Source: Micromonospora sp. C28SCA-DRY-2
GTDB taxonomy: Bacteria; Actinomycetota; Actinomycetes; Mycobacteriales; Micromonosporaceae
DNA length: 64,000 nt
NCBI RefSeq assembly: GCF_030519475.1
Contig: NZ_JAUMKD010000002.1
Coordinates: forward strand, 553,501 to 617,500
Direction of reading: 5' to 3'
This document shows, one piece after another, positions 1-8,113 of the stretch (its first letter is position 1; each line of letters starts with the position of its first letter). Below the pieces are notes generated by a model. It was given only the letters and a program-made list of their open reading frames with translations. It ran no database searches and was not told the origin of the DNA. The translations under genes and the position numbers were made by a program.

Positions 1-96
1 TCGTGGCTGACGGTAACTGTCCAAGATCTCTCGGGCCGGTTCCGACGCCTTCTCCTCCGCCCGGGTGGCCGACGTCGAGCGGCCCGTGCAGATATG

Positions 97-183
97 CCGC
101 AGGGCCGGCACCCGGTGGTGGGTGTCGGCCCTGCGGTGGTGGATGTGCTGCTGGCCGGCACCCATGTGGGTGCCGGCCAGCAG
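97..183 (-). terminator. Tandem double hairpin downstream of the lysozyme-fold gene
   Basis: Two adjacent long hairpins lie just past the stop codon of the minus-strand gene at 226-813. The first one met by transcription pairs 148-164 with 167-183 perfectly (17 bp, 2-nt loop). The second pairs 97-113 with 119-135 (17 bp, one G-T pair). Both carry the same GGCCGGCACCC core, so one probably arose by duplication of the other. There is no T-tract, which is common for high-GC actinobacterial terminators. Confidence 0.7.
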
Positions 184-225
184 TCCCCCTAGCGAGGAAA
201 GTCAGTCCGTGTGCGTGTTCGGTTG

Positions 226-813
226 TCAGTTGTTCCAGTGCTCGGCGACGAGGTCGGCGGCCTGCTGTTCCCACTGGGCGTAGTGGTCGGGGTAGGCCGA
301 CACCTGCACCGTCTGCGCGGCGACGGTCAGGGGCATGTCCTGCCAGCCGTCGACCTGCTTGAGGCCCTTGAGGAACGCCATGGTGGAGTACTCGGGGTCG
401 GTGATCTGCTCGACCGTGCCCCAACCCGAGGACGGGCGCTGCTGGAACAGGCCCTGCGAGTCGTGGTCGTTGCGCTCACCCAGGTGACCCAGGTTCTCCA
501 GCTTCGACTCCTGGAGGCTGGTGGCGATGGCCACCACGGCGGCCCGCTCGTCCATGCCGGACTTCTTCGTCGCCGCGATGATCGCCTTCACATTCGCGGT
601 CTGCTCATCGTTCAGCTCGATGCGCGACTGCTCGCCCTGCACACCATGCGGGATCAGCTTCGCCTTGTCCGGCTTGTCGGCCTGCACGGTCACGGCGACC
701 GGCTTGACCGCCTCAACCGGAGCAGCGTCGGCGGTGGCGGGGCCGGCGACGACGCCACCGGCGAACGCCAGACCAGCGATACCCAGAACGCTCTTACGCA
801 TGATCGTGTTCAT
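226..813 (-). CDS. Secreted lysozyme-fold (transglycosylase-like) protein
   Basis: A 195-aa exported protein, probably acting on peptidoglycan outside the membrane. The ATG at 813 is chosen because it is preceded by a good ribosome site (GAAGGAG) and starts a signal peptide (residues 1-30, cut near ATADA-AP). Residues ~65-190 look like the lysozyme-like domain common in actinobacterial secreted proteins: a Glu in the segment LQESK (Glu102) sits where the catalytic Glu is expected, followed by QGLFQQRP (residues 120-127) and GWGT. The domain assignment comes from motif recognition, so enzymatic activity is an inference. It is a single gene, ended by two hairpins and preceded by a long leader and an array of ECF-type promoters (998-1297), which suggests induction by envelope or oxidative stress. 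Confidence 0.75.
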   Translation of the reverse strand: MNTIMRKSVLGIAGLAFAGGVVAGPATADAAPVEAVKPVAVTVQADKPDKAKLIPHGVQGEQSRIELNDEQTANVKAIIAATKKSGMDERAAVVAIATSLQESKLENLGHLGERNDHDSQGLFQQRPSSGWGTVEQITDPEYSTMAFLKGLKQVDGWQDMPLTVAAQTVQVSAYPDHYAQWEQQAADLVAEHWNN

Positions 814-997
814 CACAAAAGCTCCTTCGGGGGTCAACGCCACCAAGCCCACAGGGGGAACGGGCACAGGGGCGCAAGCACCATCAGGGCGCTCAGAAAG
901 ACTTCGGGGGATCCGGCATGCGGGCGGAGGATGCCCTGGTACCGGGATGCCCGGCCAGAGCCGCGAGACGTGTCCTTCGCGGTGCCGGACTGTGTGT
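814..997 (-). other. Long 5' leader of the lysozyme-fold gene
   Basis: About 175 nt lie between the predicted start of transcription from the nearest ECF-type promoter (about 990) and the ATG at 813. The leader contains no gene. It holds a small hairpin (CCGCGA paired with TCGCGG, about 960-981) and a direct repeat of GGGCATCC. I looked for the conserved blocks of the c-di-AMP (ydaO) riboswitch, which often precedes actinobacterial wall hydrolases, and did not find them. Confidence 0.35.
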
Positions 998-1023
998 AAC
1001 GACCACCGGGCCACCATCATTCC
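998..1023 (-). promoter_or_regulatory. ECF-type promoter, copy 1 (gene-proximal)
   Basis: On the minus strand this reads GGAAT, 18 nt, GTT. It matches the published sigma-R (SigR/SigH-like ECF) consensus GGAAT-N18-GTT. Transcription would start near 990 and read the lysozyme-fold gene at 226-813. Which sigma factor uses it is an inference. Confidence 0.6.
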
Positions 1024-1088
1024 GGGGCCCTCAACCCTCACCGGCGTGTGCCAGTGGGGACCGGTGCGGCGATCGTTCGGGGGGATGC

Positions 1089-1114
1089 AACGACCACCGG
1101 GCCGCCGTCATTCC
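1089..1114 (-). promoter_or_regulatory. ECF-type promoter, copy 2
   Basis: The second exact GGAAT-N18-GTT on the minus strand, 91 bp upstream of copy 1. The 18-nt spacer differs from copy 1 at only two positions, and the flanking GGCCCC is shared, so the copies are related by duplication. Confidence 0.55.
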
Positions 1115-1177
1115 GGGGCCACGATCCTCAACCGGCGGGTGCCGGCGGGACCGGTCCTGCGATCGTCAGGGAGATGC

Positions 1178-1203
1178 AACGACCGGCCGCCCGCCATCAT
1201 TCC
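1178..1203 (-). promoter_or_regulatory. ECF-type promoter, copy 3
   Basis: The third exact GGAAT-N18-GTT, 89 bp upstream of copy 2. The spacer has diverged more, but both promoter boxes and the downstream GTTGCATC are kept. Copies 2 and 3 are also followed by a shared CGATCG-containing block. Confidence 0.55.
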
Positions 1204-1271
1204 GCCAGGCCCGGGGTCTCACGCCGGCAATGCCAGCGCCGGAACCCCTTGCTCGATCGTCCGCACGATAT

Positions 1272-1297
1272 AACGCCCCCGACCCGGGCCCGATTCC
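1272..1297 (-). promoter_or_regulatory. ECF-type promoter, copy 4 (distal, degenerate unit)
   Basis: The fourth exact GGAAT-N18-GTT, 94 bp upstream of copy 3. The surrounding repeat unit has largely diverged, although a CGATCGT stretch remains, while both boxes and the 18-nt spacing are unchanged. This suggests selection on the promoter itself. Confidence 0.5.
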
Positions 1298-1300
1298 ACC

Positions 1301-1872
1301 ACCCGGATGCCACCGATCACACCCACGAACCCGACAAACACCCCACACCGGCACGGCGGCGGCCCATGTGCCGGCCGCAGCCGACGCATGATCGACTCCA
1401 TACCGCCGATATGGGGCCATCCCGACCCGGCTGACACCGCCACATCGCCGACACGGCGCAGGCCCCAGGCGGATACCGCCACATTGGCGAACAGCGCAGC
1501 CCTCACACACCCAGCCGACTCACTGCGCGAGACGCCCGGATGACCCGGCCGTCCGGGTTCCGCGAACGGGGTGAACTCGGTTGGCGCTCGTCGATCAGCC
1601 CACCGGGGCACGGAGTGCCGTCGGGTCCCGCGGCGGGACGGGTCCCGGCGGAACGAGCGCGCGGGACGCCCCGGCCCTGTGAGGAACGAGCGCGCGGGAC
1701 GCCCGGCCCCTGCGCGGCGACCGGGATGCGCGCACGCCGCCGACGTGCGGCCACCACGCAGCACCCCTGATACCTCAGCGGCATATTGGTGACTCAGAGG
1801 CATCACCCTCACGGGACGCACCAGCCGGACAGCGGTCCACATGAGCCGAGGCCGCGCTGCGATCATCTTGCG
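1301..1872. other. Intergenic region with short degenerate repeats
   Basis: About 570 bp between the promoter array and the deacetylase gene with no convincing coding sequence. It contains a 20-bp exact direct repeat (1651-1670 and 1684-1703, period 33) and a degenerate ~39-bp repeat built on GAYACCGCCACATYGSCGA (1433 and 1472). Candidate ORFs here have weak codon bias and no ribosome sites. Confidence 0.5.
1651..1703. repeat. 33-bp tandem direct repeat
   Basis: The 20-base core GAACGAGCGCGCGGGACGCC occurs at 1651-1670 and again at 1684-1703, and the following CCGGCCC/CGGCCCC is similar in both copies. It lies in non-coding DNA. Confidence 0.7.
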
Positions 1873-2790
1873 GTGCCCGTGAAGATCTCCCGCGTTTCAC
1901 TCGTCGCGCTCCTCGGCGCCGCCGCCGCGGCGGCCGCCCTGCTGACCGCCCCCAGCCCGCTCCGTACGCCGGCCAGCGCCGGCATTGTCCGGATACCGGC
2001 GACTGAGCCGGCGGCGCAGTCCCCGGCGCCGCCGGCGACGGCACCGACCTCGGCACCGTCGGGCACCGCCCGGCCCGGAGGCGGCCCGGACCTGCCGGGT
2101 GCCACCCCGATCGGGAGTCTGCCTCCCGTCGTCGACCACGGGCCGCGTACCGGGAACAAGGTGGCGCTCACCTTCGACGCGGACATGACCGAGGCGATGC
2201 GGCACCAACTGCGCAGCGGCGCGGTGCGGTCGTACGCGAACCTGAAGATCATCGAGCGGCTGGAGCGGGAGCGGGTGCCGGCCACCTTCTTCCTCACCGG
2301 CATGTGGGTCGAGCAGTACCCGGCGCTCACCCGCCGCCTGGCCGCGAACCCGCGCTTCGAGCTGGCCAACCACACGTACGGGCATCTGGCCTTCACCCCG
2401 GACTGCTACGGCCTGCCCCGCATCGCGGACCGGAAGATGACCGCCGATGTGGCCCGGACGTTCGACCTGGTGGCCGAGTACGGCGGGCGGCAGACCCGGT
2501 ACTTCCGCTTTCCCGGCCTGTGCCACGACCGGCAGGCGCTCGAGGCGCTGGCGCCGCTGGGGCTGACAGTGGTGGACGGGGACGTGGTCAGCGGCGACCC
2601 GTTCGCGAAGTCCTGGCGGCCGGTGGTGCGGGCGGCGCTGGACGGGGTCCGCCCGGGTTCGGTGATCATCCTGCACGTGACGGAGGCGAACGCGCCGATG
2701 ACGGACGAGGCGCTGCCGCACATCCTGGCCGGGCTGGCTGAGCGCGGCCTGGAGCCGGCCCCGCTCTCGGAGGTGCTCGGGCAGGGCTGA
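1873..2790 (+). CDS. Secreted CE4 polysaccharide deacetylase
   Basis: A 305-aa exported metal-dependent deacetylase of the NodB/CE4 family, which removes acetyl groups from cell-wall or extracellular polysaccharides. The GTG at 1873 (or the in-frame GTG at 1879) is preferred over upstream starts because it begins a signal peptide (residues 1-36). A Pro/Ala-rich linker follows to about residue 90. The NodB motifs are present in order: TFDAD (100-104), NHTYGH (166-171, the metal-binding His pair), RFPG (212-215) and ILHV (266-269). The first Asp of the usual TFDDG motif is kept, but the second position is Ala. No clear Shine-Dalgarno sequence is visible. The substrate cannot be read from sequence. 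Confidence 0.9.
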   Translation: MPVKISRVSLVALLGAAAAAAALLTAPSPLRTPASAGIVRIPATEPAAQSPAPPATAPTSAPSGTARPGGGPDLPGATPIGSLPPVVDHGPRTGNKVALTFDADMTEAMRHQLRSGAVRSYANLKIIERLERERVPATFFLTGMWVEQYPALTRRLAANPRFELANHTYGHLAFTPDCYGLPRIADRKMTADVARTFDLVAEYGGRQTRYFRFPGLCHDRQALEALAPLGLTVVDGDVVSGDPFAKSWRPVVRAALDGVRPGSVIILHVTEANAPMTDEALPHILAGLAERGLEPAPLSEVLGQG

Positions 2791-2818
2791 ATCCGGGCCA
2801 GGAAGGCCGGCAAATCAG

Positions 2819-2824
2819 TAGAAT
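2819..2824 (+). promoter_or_regulatory. -10 element of the DUF1540 gene
   Basis: TAGAAT fits the actinobacterial -10 pattern TANNNT and lies 25 nt before the ATG at 2850. No obvious -35 is seen. The short leader would include the strong ribosome site. Confidence 0.5.
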
Positions 2825-2849
2825 CTACGCAGGACTAGAGGAGGTCGGC

Positions 2850-3149
2850 ATGACCGCAGCGATGGAGATGCCCCGGGTTCAGGAGTGCGTGGTGGTGGCC
2901 TGCGGGTACAACCACACCGGCGACTGCCACGCGTTCGCCATCACGATCGGCAGCATGGACCACGCGCACTGCCGGACGTTCATCGAACTGCCGACCGTCC
3001 AGGCCGGCGTGGACGGCCTCATCGCCCAGGTCGGCGCCTGCCAGCGGGCCGACTGCCGGCACAACGACCAGTTGGAGTGCCACGCGCCGGCGATCAAGGT
3101 CGGCCCGGACAACGACATGGCCGACTGCATCACCTACGACCAGCGCTGA
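2850..3149 (+). CDS. DUF1540 double cysteine-motif protein
   Basis: A 99-aa cytoplasmic protein made of two copies of the DUF1540 motif, residues ~11-45 and ~61-97. Each has four Cys: ECVVVACGYN..DCHAF..HCRTF in the first, and GACQRADCRHN..ECHAP..DCITY in the second. The spacing suggests metal binding, probably zinc, but the function of the family is unknown. The ATG is supported by a strong ribosome site (GAGGAGGT, 6 nt upstream). It appears to be a single-gene unit with its own -10 box. Confidence 0.85.
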   Translation: MTAAMEMPRVQECVVVACGYNHTGDCHAFAITIGSMDHAHCRTFIELPTVQAGVDGLIAQVGACQRADCRHNDQLECHAPAIKVGPDNDMADCITYDQR

Positions 3150-3224
3150 CCCCACCGCACGACATCGGCGGAACAGGGCGCTGGCCCGCCGCCACCGCCC
3201 CGGTGGTCGGTGACGGCGGGGGCC

Positions 3225-5231
3225 TCAGCGCAGCCCGTTGGCCTGCCGCACCACGGTGACGAGTTCGTCGATGATGCCGGTCAGGGCGAAGTCCTTCGGC
3301 GTGAACACCCGGGCCACCCCGGCGGCGCGCAACTGCTCGGCGTCGGCCGCCGGGATGATGCCGCCGACCACCACCGGCAGGTCCGGCCGCCCGGCGGCGC
3401 GCAGCCCGTCCAGCACCGCGGGCACCGCGGCCAGGTGCGAGCCGGAGAGCACCGAGAGCCCGACCAGGTCCACGTCCTCCTCGACGGCGGCGGCGACGAT
3501 CTGCCCGGCGGTCAGCCGGATGCCCTGGTAGACCACCTCGAAGCCGGCGTCCCGGGCGCGCACCGCGATCTGCTCGGCACCGTTGGAGTGCCCGTCCAGG
3601 CCCGGCTTGCCGACCAGCAGCCGCAGCCGGGCGCTGCCCAGCTCGCGGGCAGTGGCGGCGACCCGCTCCCGCACCCCGGCGAGCCCGGCGTCCGCGCCGG
3701 CCCCGGCGCCGCCGGCCAGCCCGGTCGGCGCCCGGTACTCGCCGAAGACCTGCCGCAGCGCGCCGGCCCACTCGCCGGTGGTCACCCCGGCCCGCACGCA
3801 CTCCAGCGTCGCCGGCATCAGGTTCGTGCTGGTCGCGGCGTCCGAACGGAGCCGGGCCAGGGCGGCGTCGACGGCCGCGGTGTCCCGGTTGGCCCGCCAT
3901 TGGCGTACGGCGGCCGCGGCGGACTTCTCCACGGCCGGGTCCACCTGCTCGATCGCCTCGGCGCCGGCCGCGGTCAGCGGCGACGGCTCGGTCTCGGTGA
4001 ACCGGTTGACGCCGACCACCACGTCGGTGCCGGCCTCCATCCGGCGCCGGCGCTCGGCCAGCGAGGCGACCAGGGCGCTCTTGAGGTAACCGGTCTCCAC
4101 GGCGGTCACCACGCCGCCCATCTCCAGCACCTTCTCCAGCTCGACCCGGGCGCCGGTGACGATCTCGTCGACCAGTGCGGTCATCACGTGCGAGCCGGCG
4201 AACAGGTCGGGGTATTCGAGCAGGTCCGACTCGTACGCCAGGACCTGCTGCATGCGCAGCGACCACTGCTGGTCCCACGGCCGGGGCAGGCCGAGCGCCT
4301 CGTTCCAGGCCGGCAGCTGCACGGCGCGGGCCCGGGCGTCGCGGGAGAGGGTGACGCCGAGCATCTCCAGCACGATCCGCTGGATGTTGTTCTCCGGCTG
4401 CGCCTCGGTCAGCCCGAGCGAGTTGACCTGCACGCCGTAGCGGAACCGGCGCTGCTTCGGGTCGGTGACGCCGTAGCGGTCGCGGGTGATCTCGTCCCAG
4501 AGCGCGCCGAAGGCGCGCATCTTGGCGATCTCCTCGACGAAGCGCACACCGGCGTTGACGAAGAACGAGATCCGCTGCACCACGTCGCCCATCCGCTCGG
4601 CGGGCACCTGGCCGGAGTCGCGTACCGCGTCGAGCACGGCGACCGCGGTGGCCAGCGCGAAGCCGACCTCCTGCACCGGCGTCGCGCCGGCCTCCTGGAG
4701 GTGGTACGAGCAGATGTTGACCGGGTTCCAGCGCGGCATCTCGCGCAGCGTGTACGCGATGACGTCAGCGGTGAGCCGCAGCGACGCGGCCGGCGGGAAG
4801 ATGTAGGTACCCCGGGACAGGTACTCCTTGATGATGTCGTTCTGCGTCGTGCCGGCGCAGCGGGCCAGCTCGGCCCCCTGCTCGGCGCCGACGGTGCCGT
4901 AGAGGGCGAGCAGCCACATCGCCGGCGCGTTGATGGTCATCGAGGTGTTCATCTCGGCCAGCGGGATGCCGTCGAAGAGGGCCCGCATGTCGCCGAGGTG
5001 GGCGACCGGCACGCCGACCCGGCCGACCTCGCCGGCGGCCAGTTCGTGGTCCGGGTCGTACCCGGTCTGGGTGGGCAGATCGAAGGCGACCGACAGGCCG
5101 GTCTGTCCCTTGGCCAGGTTGCGGCGGAAGAGCGCGTTGGTCGCGGCGGCCGAGGAGTGCCCGGCGTAGGTGCGCATCACCCAGGGGCGGTCGCGCTCGG
5201 GCAGCCGGCCGGGGGGAGCCTTCTCGTCCAT
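3225..5231 (-). CDS. ecm: Ethylmalonyl-CoA mutase (MeaA family)
   Basis: A 668-aa adenosylcobalamin-dependent mutase that converts ethylmalonyl-CoA to methylsuccinyl-CoA in the ethylmalonyl-CoA pathway. Residues ~15-520 form the acyl-CoA mutase barrel, with family-typical segments near the N-terminus (PWVMRTYAGHS, LPTQTGYDPDHEL). Residues ~535-665 form the B12-binding domain with the DxHxxG motif (DGHSNG, 546-551; the His is the lower axial cobalt ligand). The single-chain fusion, length and N-terminus match MeaA rather than the two-subunit methylmalonyl-CoA mutase, though substrate specificity is inferred. A TAGACT box ends 6 nt before the ATG, so the mRNA is probably leaderless. The PduO-type adenosyltransferase at 11749 could supply its cofactor. 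Confidence 0.88.
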   Translation of the reverse strand: MDEKAPPGRLPERDRPWVMRTYAGHSSAAATNALFRRNLAKGQTGLSVAFDLPTQTGYDPDHELAAGEVGRVGVPVAHLGDMRALFDGIPLAEMNTSMTINAPAMWLLALYGTVGAEQGAELARCAGTTQNDIIKEYLSRGTYIFPPAASLRLTADVIAYTLREMPRWNPVNICSYHLQEAGATPVQEVGFALATAVAVLDAVRDSGQVPAERMGDVVQRISFFVNAGVRFVEEIAKMRAFGALWDEITRDRYGVTDPKQRRFRYGVQVNSLGLTEAQPENNIQRIVLEMLGVTLSRDARARAVQLPAWNEALGLPRPWDQQWSLRMQQVLAYESDLLEYPDLFAGSHVMTALVDEIVTGARVELEKVLEMGGVVTAVETGYLKSALVASLAERRRRMEAGTDVVVGVNRFTETEPSPLTAAGAEAIEQVDPAVEKSAAAAVRQWRANRDTAAVDAALARLRSDAATSTNLMPATLECVRAGVTTGEWAGALRQVFGEYRAPTGLAGGAGAGADAGLAGVRERVAATARELGSARLRLLVGKPGLDGHSNGAEQIAVRARDAGFEVVYQGIRLTAGQIVAAAVEEDVDLVGLSVLSGSHLAAVPAVLDGLRAAGRPDLPVVVGGIIPAADAEQLRAAGVARVFTPKDFALTGIIDELVTVVRQANGLR

Positions 5232-5237
5232 GGCCGG

Positions 5238-5243
5238 AGTCTA
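5238..5243 (-). promoter_or_regulatory. -10 element of ecm (leaderless start)
   Basis: On the minus strand TAGACT ends 6 nt before the ATG at 5231. Transcription would therefore begin at or next to the start codon. No Shine-Dalgarno sequence is present, in agreement with a leaderless mRNA. Confidence 0.6.
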
Positions 5244-5382
5244 AGTTACCGTTCAGTCACCGGCGCTGTGGAAAACCACACAGCTCCATGGAGGGGACGT
5301 CCGGGTGCCAACCGCCCGGCATGGCGGCGACCGCCACACCCCGGCCGGCCGGCGTCGCCGGCCAGGTCGCACACTTGACGGC

Positions 5383-6231
5383 ATGGATGACGAGCTCGCG
5401 ATCTCCGTGCGAGGGCTGCGCAAGGCGTACGGGGACACCGTCGCGGTGGCGGGCGTCGACCTCGACGTGCGCCGGGGTGAGGTGTTCGCCCTGCTGGGCC
5501 CGAACGGCGCGGGCAAGACCACCACGGTGGAGATCCTGGAGGGCTTCCGGCGCCGCGACGCCGGCGAGGTCTCGGTGCTCGGCAGCGACCCGGCGCGGCC
5601 GGCCGCGGACTGGCGCTCCCGGGTGGGCATCGTGCTCCAGGGCACCGGCGAGTTCGACGAGCTGACCGTCGGCGAGGTGGTCCGGCACTTCGCCGGGTTC
5701 TACGCCGACGCCGACGACCCGGACAAGGTCGTCGAGCGGGTCGGCCTGGCCGGCAAGGCGAAGGCCCGGACGCACACCCTCTCCGGCGGCCAGAAGCGCC
5801 GGCTCGACGTGGCGCTCGGCATCGTCGGCCGGCCCGAGCTGCTCTTCCTGGACGAGCCGACCACCGGTTTCGACCCGGAGGCGCGGCGCGAGTTCTGGGA
5901 GCTGATCCGGGACCTGGCCGCGGCCGGCACCACCATCGTGCTGACCACCCACTACCTGGACGAGGCCGAGGCGCTGGCCGACCGGGTCGGGGTGATCGCG
6001 GGCGGCCGGCTGGTCGAGGTCGCCGCGCCGAACCGGCTGGGCAACCGCCAGGAGGCCCTGGCCACTGTCTCCTGGCGTACGCCGGAGGGGGCGCTGGAGA
6101 GCGTCGAGAGCGCGACGCCGACGGCGCTGGTGGCGGAGCTGGCCGCGCGCTTCGGCGGCGAGGTCCCCGGCCTCACGGTGACCCGGCCGACCCTGGAGGA
6201 CATCTACCTCACGATGATCGGACACGCATGA
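5383..6231 (+). CDS. ABC transporter ATP-binding protein (DrrA-like)
   Basis: A 282-aa ATPase that powers an export ABC transporter with the permease encoded next. Walker A is GPNGAGKT (39-46), the signature is LSGGQ (133-137), Walker B is LLFLDE (153-158), and the H-loop His is at 190. A C-terminal extension of about 70 residues is typical of the DrrA/CcmA drug-export group. The ATG at 5383 is chosen because the protein then starts directly at the conserved domain; an ORF extension to 5305 is Arg-rich and unlike the family. Its stop overlaps the start of the permease gene (ATGA), so translation is coupled. The substrate is unknown. Confidence 0.9.
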   Translation: MDDELAISVRGLRKAYGDTVAVAGVDLDVRRGEVFALLGPNGAGKTTTVEILEGFRRRDAGEVSVLGSDPARPAADWRSRVGIVLQGTGEFDELTVGEVVRHFAGFYADADDPDKVVERVGLAGKAKARTHTLSGGQKRRLDVALGIVGRPELLFLDEPTTGFDPEARREFWELIRDLAAAGTTIVLTTHYLDEAEALADRVGVIAGGRLVEVAAPNRLGNRQEALATVSWRTPEGALESVESATPTALVAELAARFGGEVPGLTVTRPTLEDIYLTMIGHA

Positions 6232-7073
6232 CCGCCACCATGAAGCCGGCCGCGCCGGCCGCCGCGGCACCGGCGCGGCGGCGGGGCCCGGTGGCCCTCG
6301 CGCTGCGACAGGGCCGGCTGGAGATCACCCAGTTCCTGCGCAGCCGGGAGTCCGTCGTGTTCACGATGGGCTTCCCGGTCATCATGATCCTGATCTTCGC
6401 GGCGATCTTCAGCGACGAGATCGCCCCCGGGGTCAGCTACACCCAGTACTTCATCACCGGCATGATCGCCACCGGCCTGATGACGGTGAGCTTCCAGAAC
6501 CTCGGCATCTGGATCCCGATCGAGCGCGACCGGGGGGTGCTCAAGCGCTACCGGGGCACGCCGATGCCGAAGTGGGTGTGGTTCGCCGGCAAGGTGCTGA
6601 TGGTGGTCGCCATCGGCGTCGCGGAGACGGTGCTGCTGCTCGCCGTCTCGGTGGCGCTGTTCGACCTGGACCTGCCCGGCACCGCCGCGAAGTGGCTGAC
6701 CTTCGGTTGGGTGTCGGTGCTCGGCGTGACCGCCTGCACCCTCTGCGGCATCGCCATCTCGTCGCTGGCCCGCACCGCGCGCAGCGGTTCCGCCGTGGTC
6801 ACCCCGGTGGCGCTGGTGCTCCAGTTCATCTCCGGGGTGTTCTTCGTCTTCACCCAGCTGCCCTCCTGGATGCAGCAGGTGGCGGCGCTCTTCCCGCTGA
6901 AGTGGATGTGCCAGGGGCTGCGCTCGGTCTTCCTGCCGGAGAGCTTCGGCGCGCAGGAACCGGCCGGATCGTTCGAGCTGGGGCGGGTCGCCCTGGTGCT
7001 CGCCGCGTGGTGCGTGGTCGGCCTGGTGCTCTGCCTGACCACCTTCCGCTGGACCACCAAGCGCGACGGCTGA
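6228..7073 (+). CDS. ABC transporter permease (ABC-2 type, DrrB-like)
   Basis: A 281-aa integral membrane protein of the ABC-2 family and the partner of the ATPase just upstream, with which it overlaps by 4 bp (ATGA). After a basic N-terminus of ~40 residues it shows about six hydrophobic segments, the first around residues 45-62 (VFTMGFPVIMILIFAAIF) and the last near the C-terminus (ALVLAAWCVVGLVLCLTTF). The segment ISGVFFVFTQLPSWMQ is typical of the family. It probably exports a drug or lipid-like molecule; the substrate cannot be inferred from context. Confidence 0.88.
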   Translation: MTATMKPAAPAAAAPARRRGPVALALRQGRLEITQFLRSRESVVFTMGFPVIMILIFAAIFSDEIAPGVSYTQYFITGMIATGLMTVSFQNLGIWIPIERDRGVLKRYRGTPMPKWVWFAGKVLMVVAIGVAETVLLLAVSVALFDLDLPGTAAKWLTFGWVSVLGVTACTLCGIAISSLARTARSGSAVVTPVALVLQFISGVFFVFTQLPSWMQQVAALFPLKWMCQGLRSVFLPESFGAQEPAGSFELGRVALVLAAWCVVGLVLCLTTFRWTTKRDG

Positions 7074-7106
7074 CCCGGCGGGGCGGGCCCGGCCGGGCGG
7101 CCCCGC

Positions 7107-8060
7107 TCAGCCGCCGGCGGCGAGCGCGTCGCCCAGTGGCGTACGCCAGTAGAGCACCTCGCGTCCGGACCGCCGCTTGCTGACGGCGCCGGCGTCCAGC
7201 AGCACCCGCAGGTGGTCGCTCACCGTGCCGAGGGACAGCCCGGTCACCACCACGAGCTGGGAGGTGCTCAGCGGGGTGTCCAGCCGGGCGAGGATGTCGG
7301 CCCGGTTCGCGCCGATCAGCCGGGCCAGCCCGTCGGGCGCCGGTGAGGTGGGATCGACCAGGATCCCGCGCGCCGGGTAGACCATCCCGAACCGGGTCGG
7401 CCTGTCCCAGACCACCCAGCCGCGCCGGCAGTGCGCCGGGAGGAAGAACAGCTGCTCGGCCGCGTGCAGCGACAGTGGCGGCTCCGGGTAGTCGTTGACC
7501 TGGAGCCGTCCGTCGCCCAGCCAGCCCATGTTGCGGTTGAGGTCGGCGAACACCCCGGCCCAGCCGCCCCTGCTCAACGCGGCGGTGCGGGCCACGATGT
7601 CCGCCCGCAGCCGGCGTTCCCGCTCCGGCCACTCCGGCTCGACGGTGTGCGTCCAGACCCAGTCGAGAAGGTCCACCACCTGCCCGACGAGACCGTCGGC
7701 CAGCAGCTCGGCGGCGAGCGGCTCCGGACGGGTGGCCCGCAGGTCGGCCCGGATCCGCTCGTCGGACAACCGACCGACGGCGGCCAGCTCCGCCGCGAAC
7801 GTCGGTTCCGGCGAGGCGGGCGCGATGGTGAGGAAGTCCGCGACCCACCGGGGGTTGAACGACGCGGGCAGCAGCGCCCGGAGCACGGGCCGGTTGTCCA
7901 GCATCCGCCGGAACGCCTCGACGTGCGGCCCCCGCCAGGTCCGCTGCCAGGGCGTACGCGGGTCGTACAGCGCGCGCAGCGCGGCGACCGTGTCGACCAT
8001 CGGCGAGACCGTGAAGCGGCTCCGCGCGAGCAGATCCGACGGCACCTGCCAGACGCCCAC
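7107..8060 (-). CDS. ArsR-type transcriptional regulator (DUF5937-like N-terminus)
   Basis: A 317-aa protein with a large N-terminal domain of unknown function (residues ~1-235) and a C-terminal winged helix of the ArsR type (residues ~240-310: LSTSQLVVVTGLSLGTVSDH, then AGAVSKRRSGREVLYW). The GTG at 8060 is supported by a ribosome site (GGAGG, 6 nt upstream). The gene is divergent from the MFS gene at 8114 with only 53 bp between them, so it probably controls that exporter and itself. A TAGAGT box in the gap could serve as its -10. The effector is unknown. Confidence 0.82.
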   Translation of the reverse strand: MGVWQVPSDLLARSRFTVSPMVDTVAALRALYDPRTPWQRTWRGPHVEAFRRMLDNRPVLRALLPASFNPRWVADFLTIAPASPEPTFAAELAAVGRLSDERIRADLRATRPEPLAAELLADGLVGQVVDLLDWVWTHTVEPEWPERERRLRADIVARTAALSRGGWAGVFADLNRNMGWLGDGRLQVNDYPEPPLSLHAAEQLFFLPAHCRRGWVVWDRPTRFGMVYPARGILVDPTSPAPDGLARLIGANRADILARLDTPLSTSQLVVVTGLSLGTVSDHLRVLLDAGAVSKRRSGREVLYWRTPLGDALAAGG

Positions 8061-8113
8061 GTTTCGCCTCCAGACGTAACTCTACGAGATCCACCGCCAC
8101 GTCCCACACGATC

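Larger units (their letters stand above)
995..1300. repeat. Tandem array of ~90-bp units
   Basis: Four successive units with periods of 91, 89 and 94 bp. Units 1-3 share long stretches, such as the block around the promoter boxes and the GACCGGT...GCGATCG block. Unit 4 is recognisable mainly by the promoter boxes. No convincing gene overlaps the array. Confidence 0.75.

Noticed and set aside
1..96. Possible 3' end of a gene at the left border
   Set aside because: Open frames exist on both strands, but nothing shows a recognisable motif and the piece is too short to judge.
814..997. c-di-AMP (ydaO) riboswitch in the leader of the lysozyme-fold gene
   Set aside because: The gene type and the long leader made it plausible, but the conserved ydaO sequence blocks are not visible.
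1219..1401. Small minus-strand ORF (about 60 codons) upstream of the lysozyme-fold gene
   Set aside because: It runs through the ECF-type promoter copy 4 and part of copy 3, has no ribosome site and only moderate third-position GC.
3210..5378. A 722-codon plus-strand frame opposite ecm
   Set aside because: It is the antisense shadow of a well-recognised gene; its composition is typical of high-GC mirror frames.
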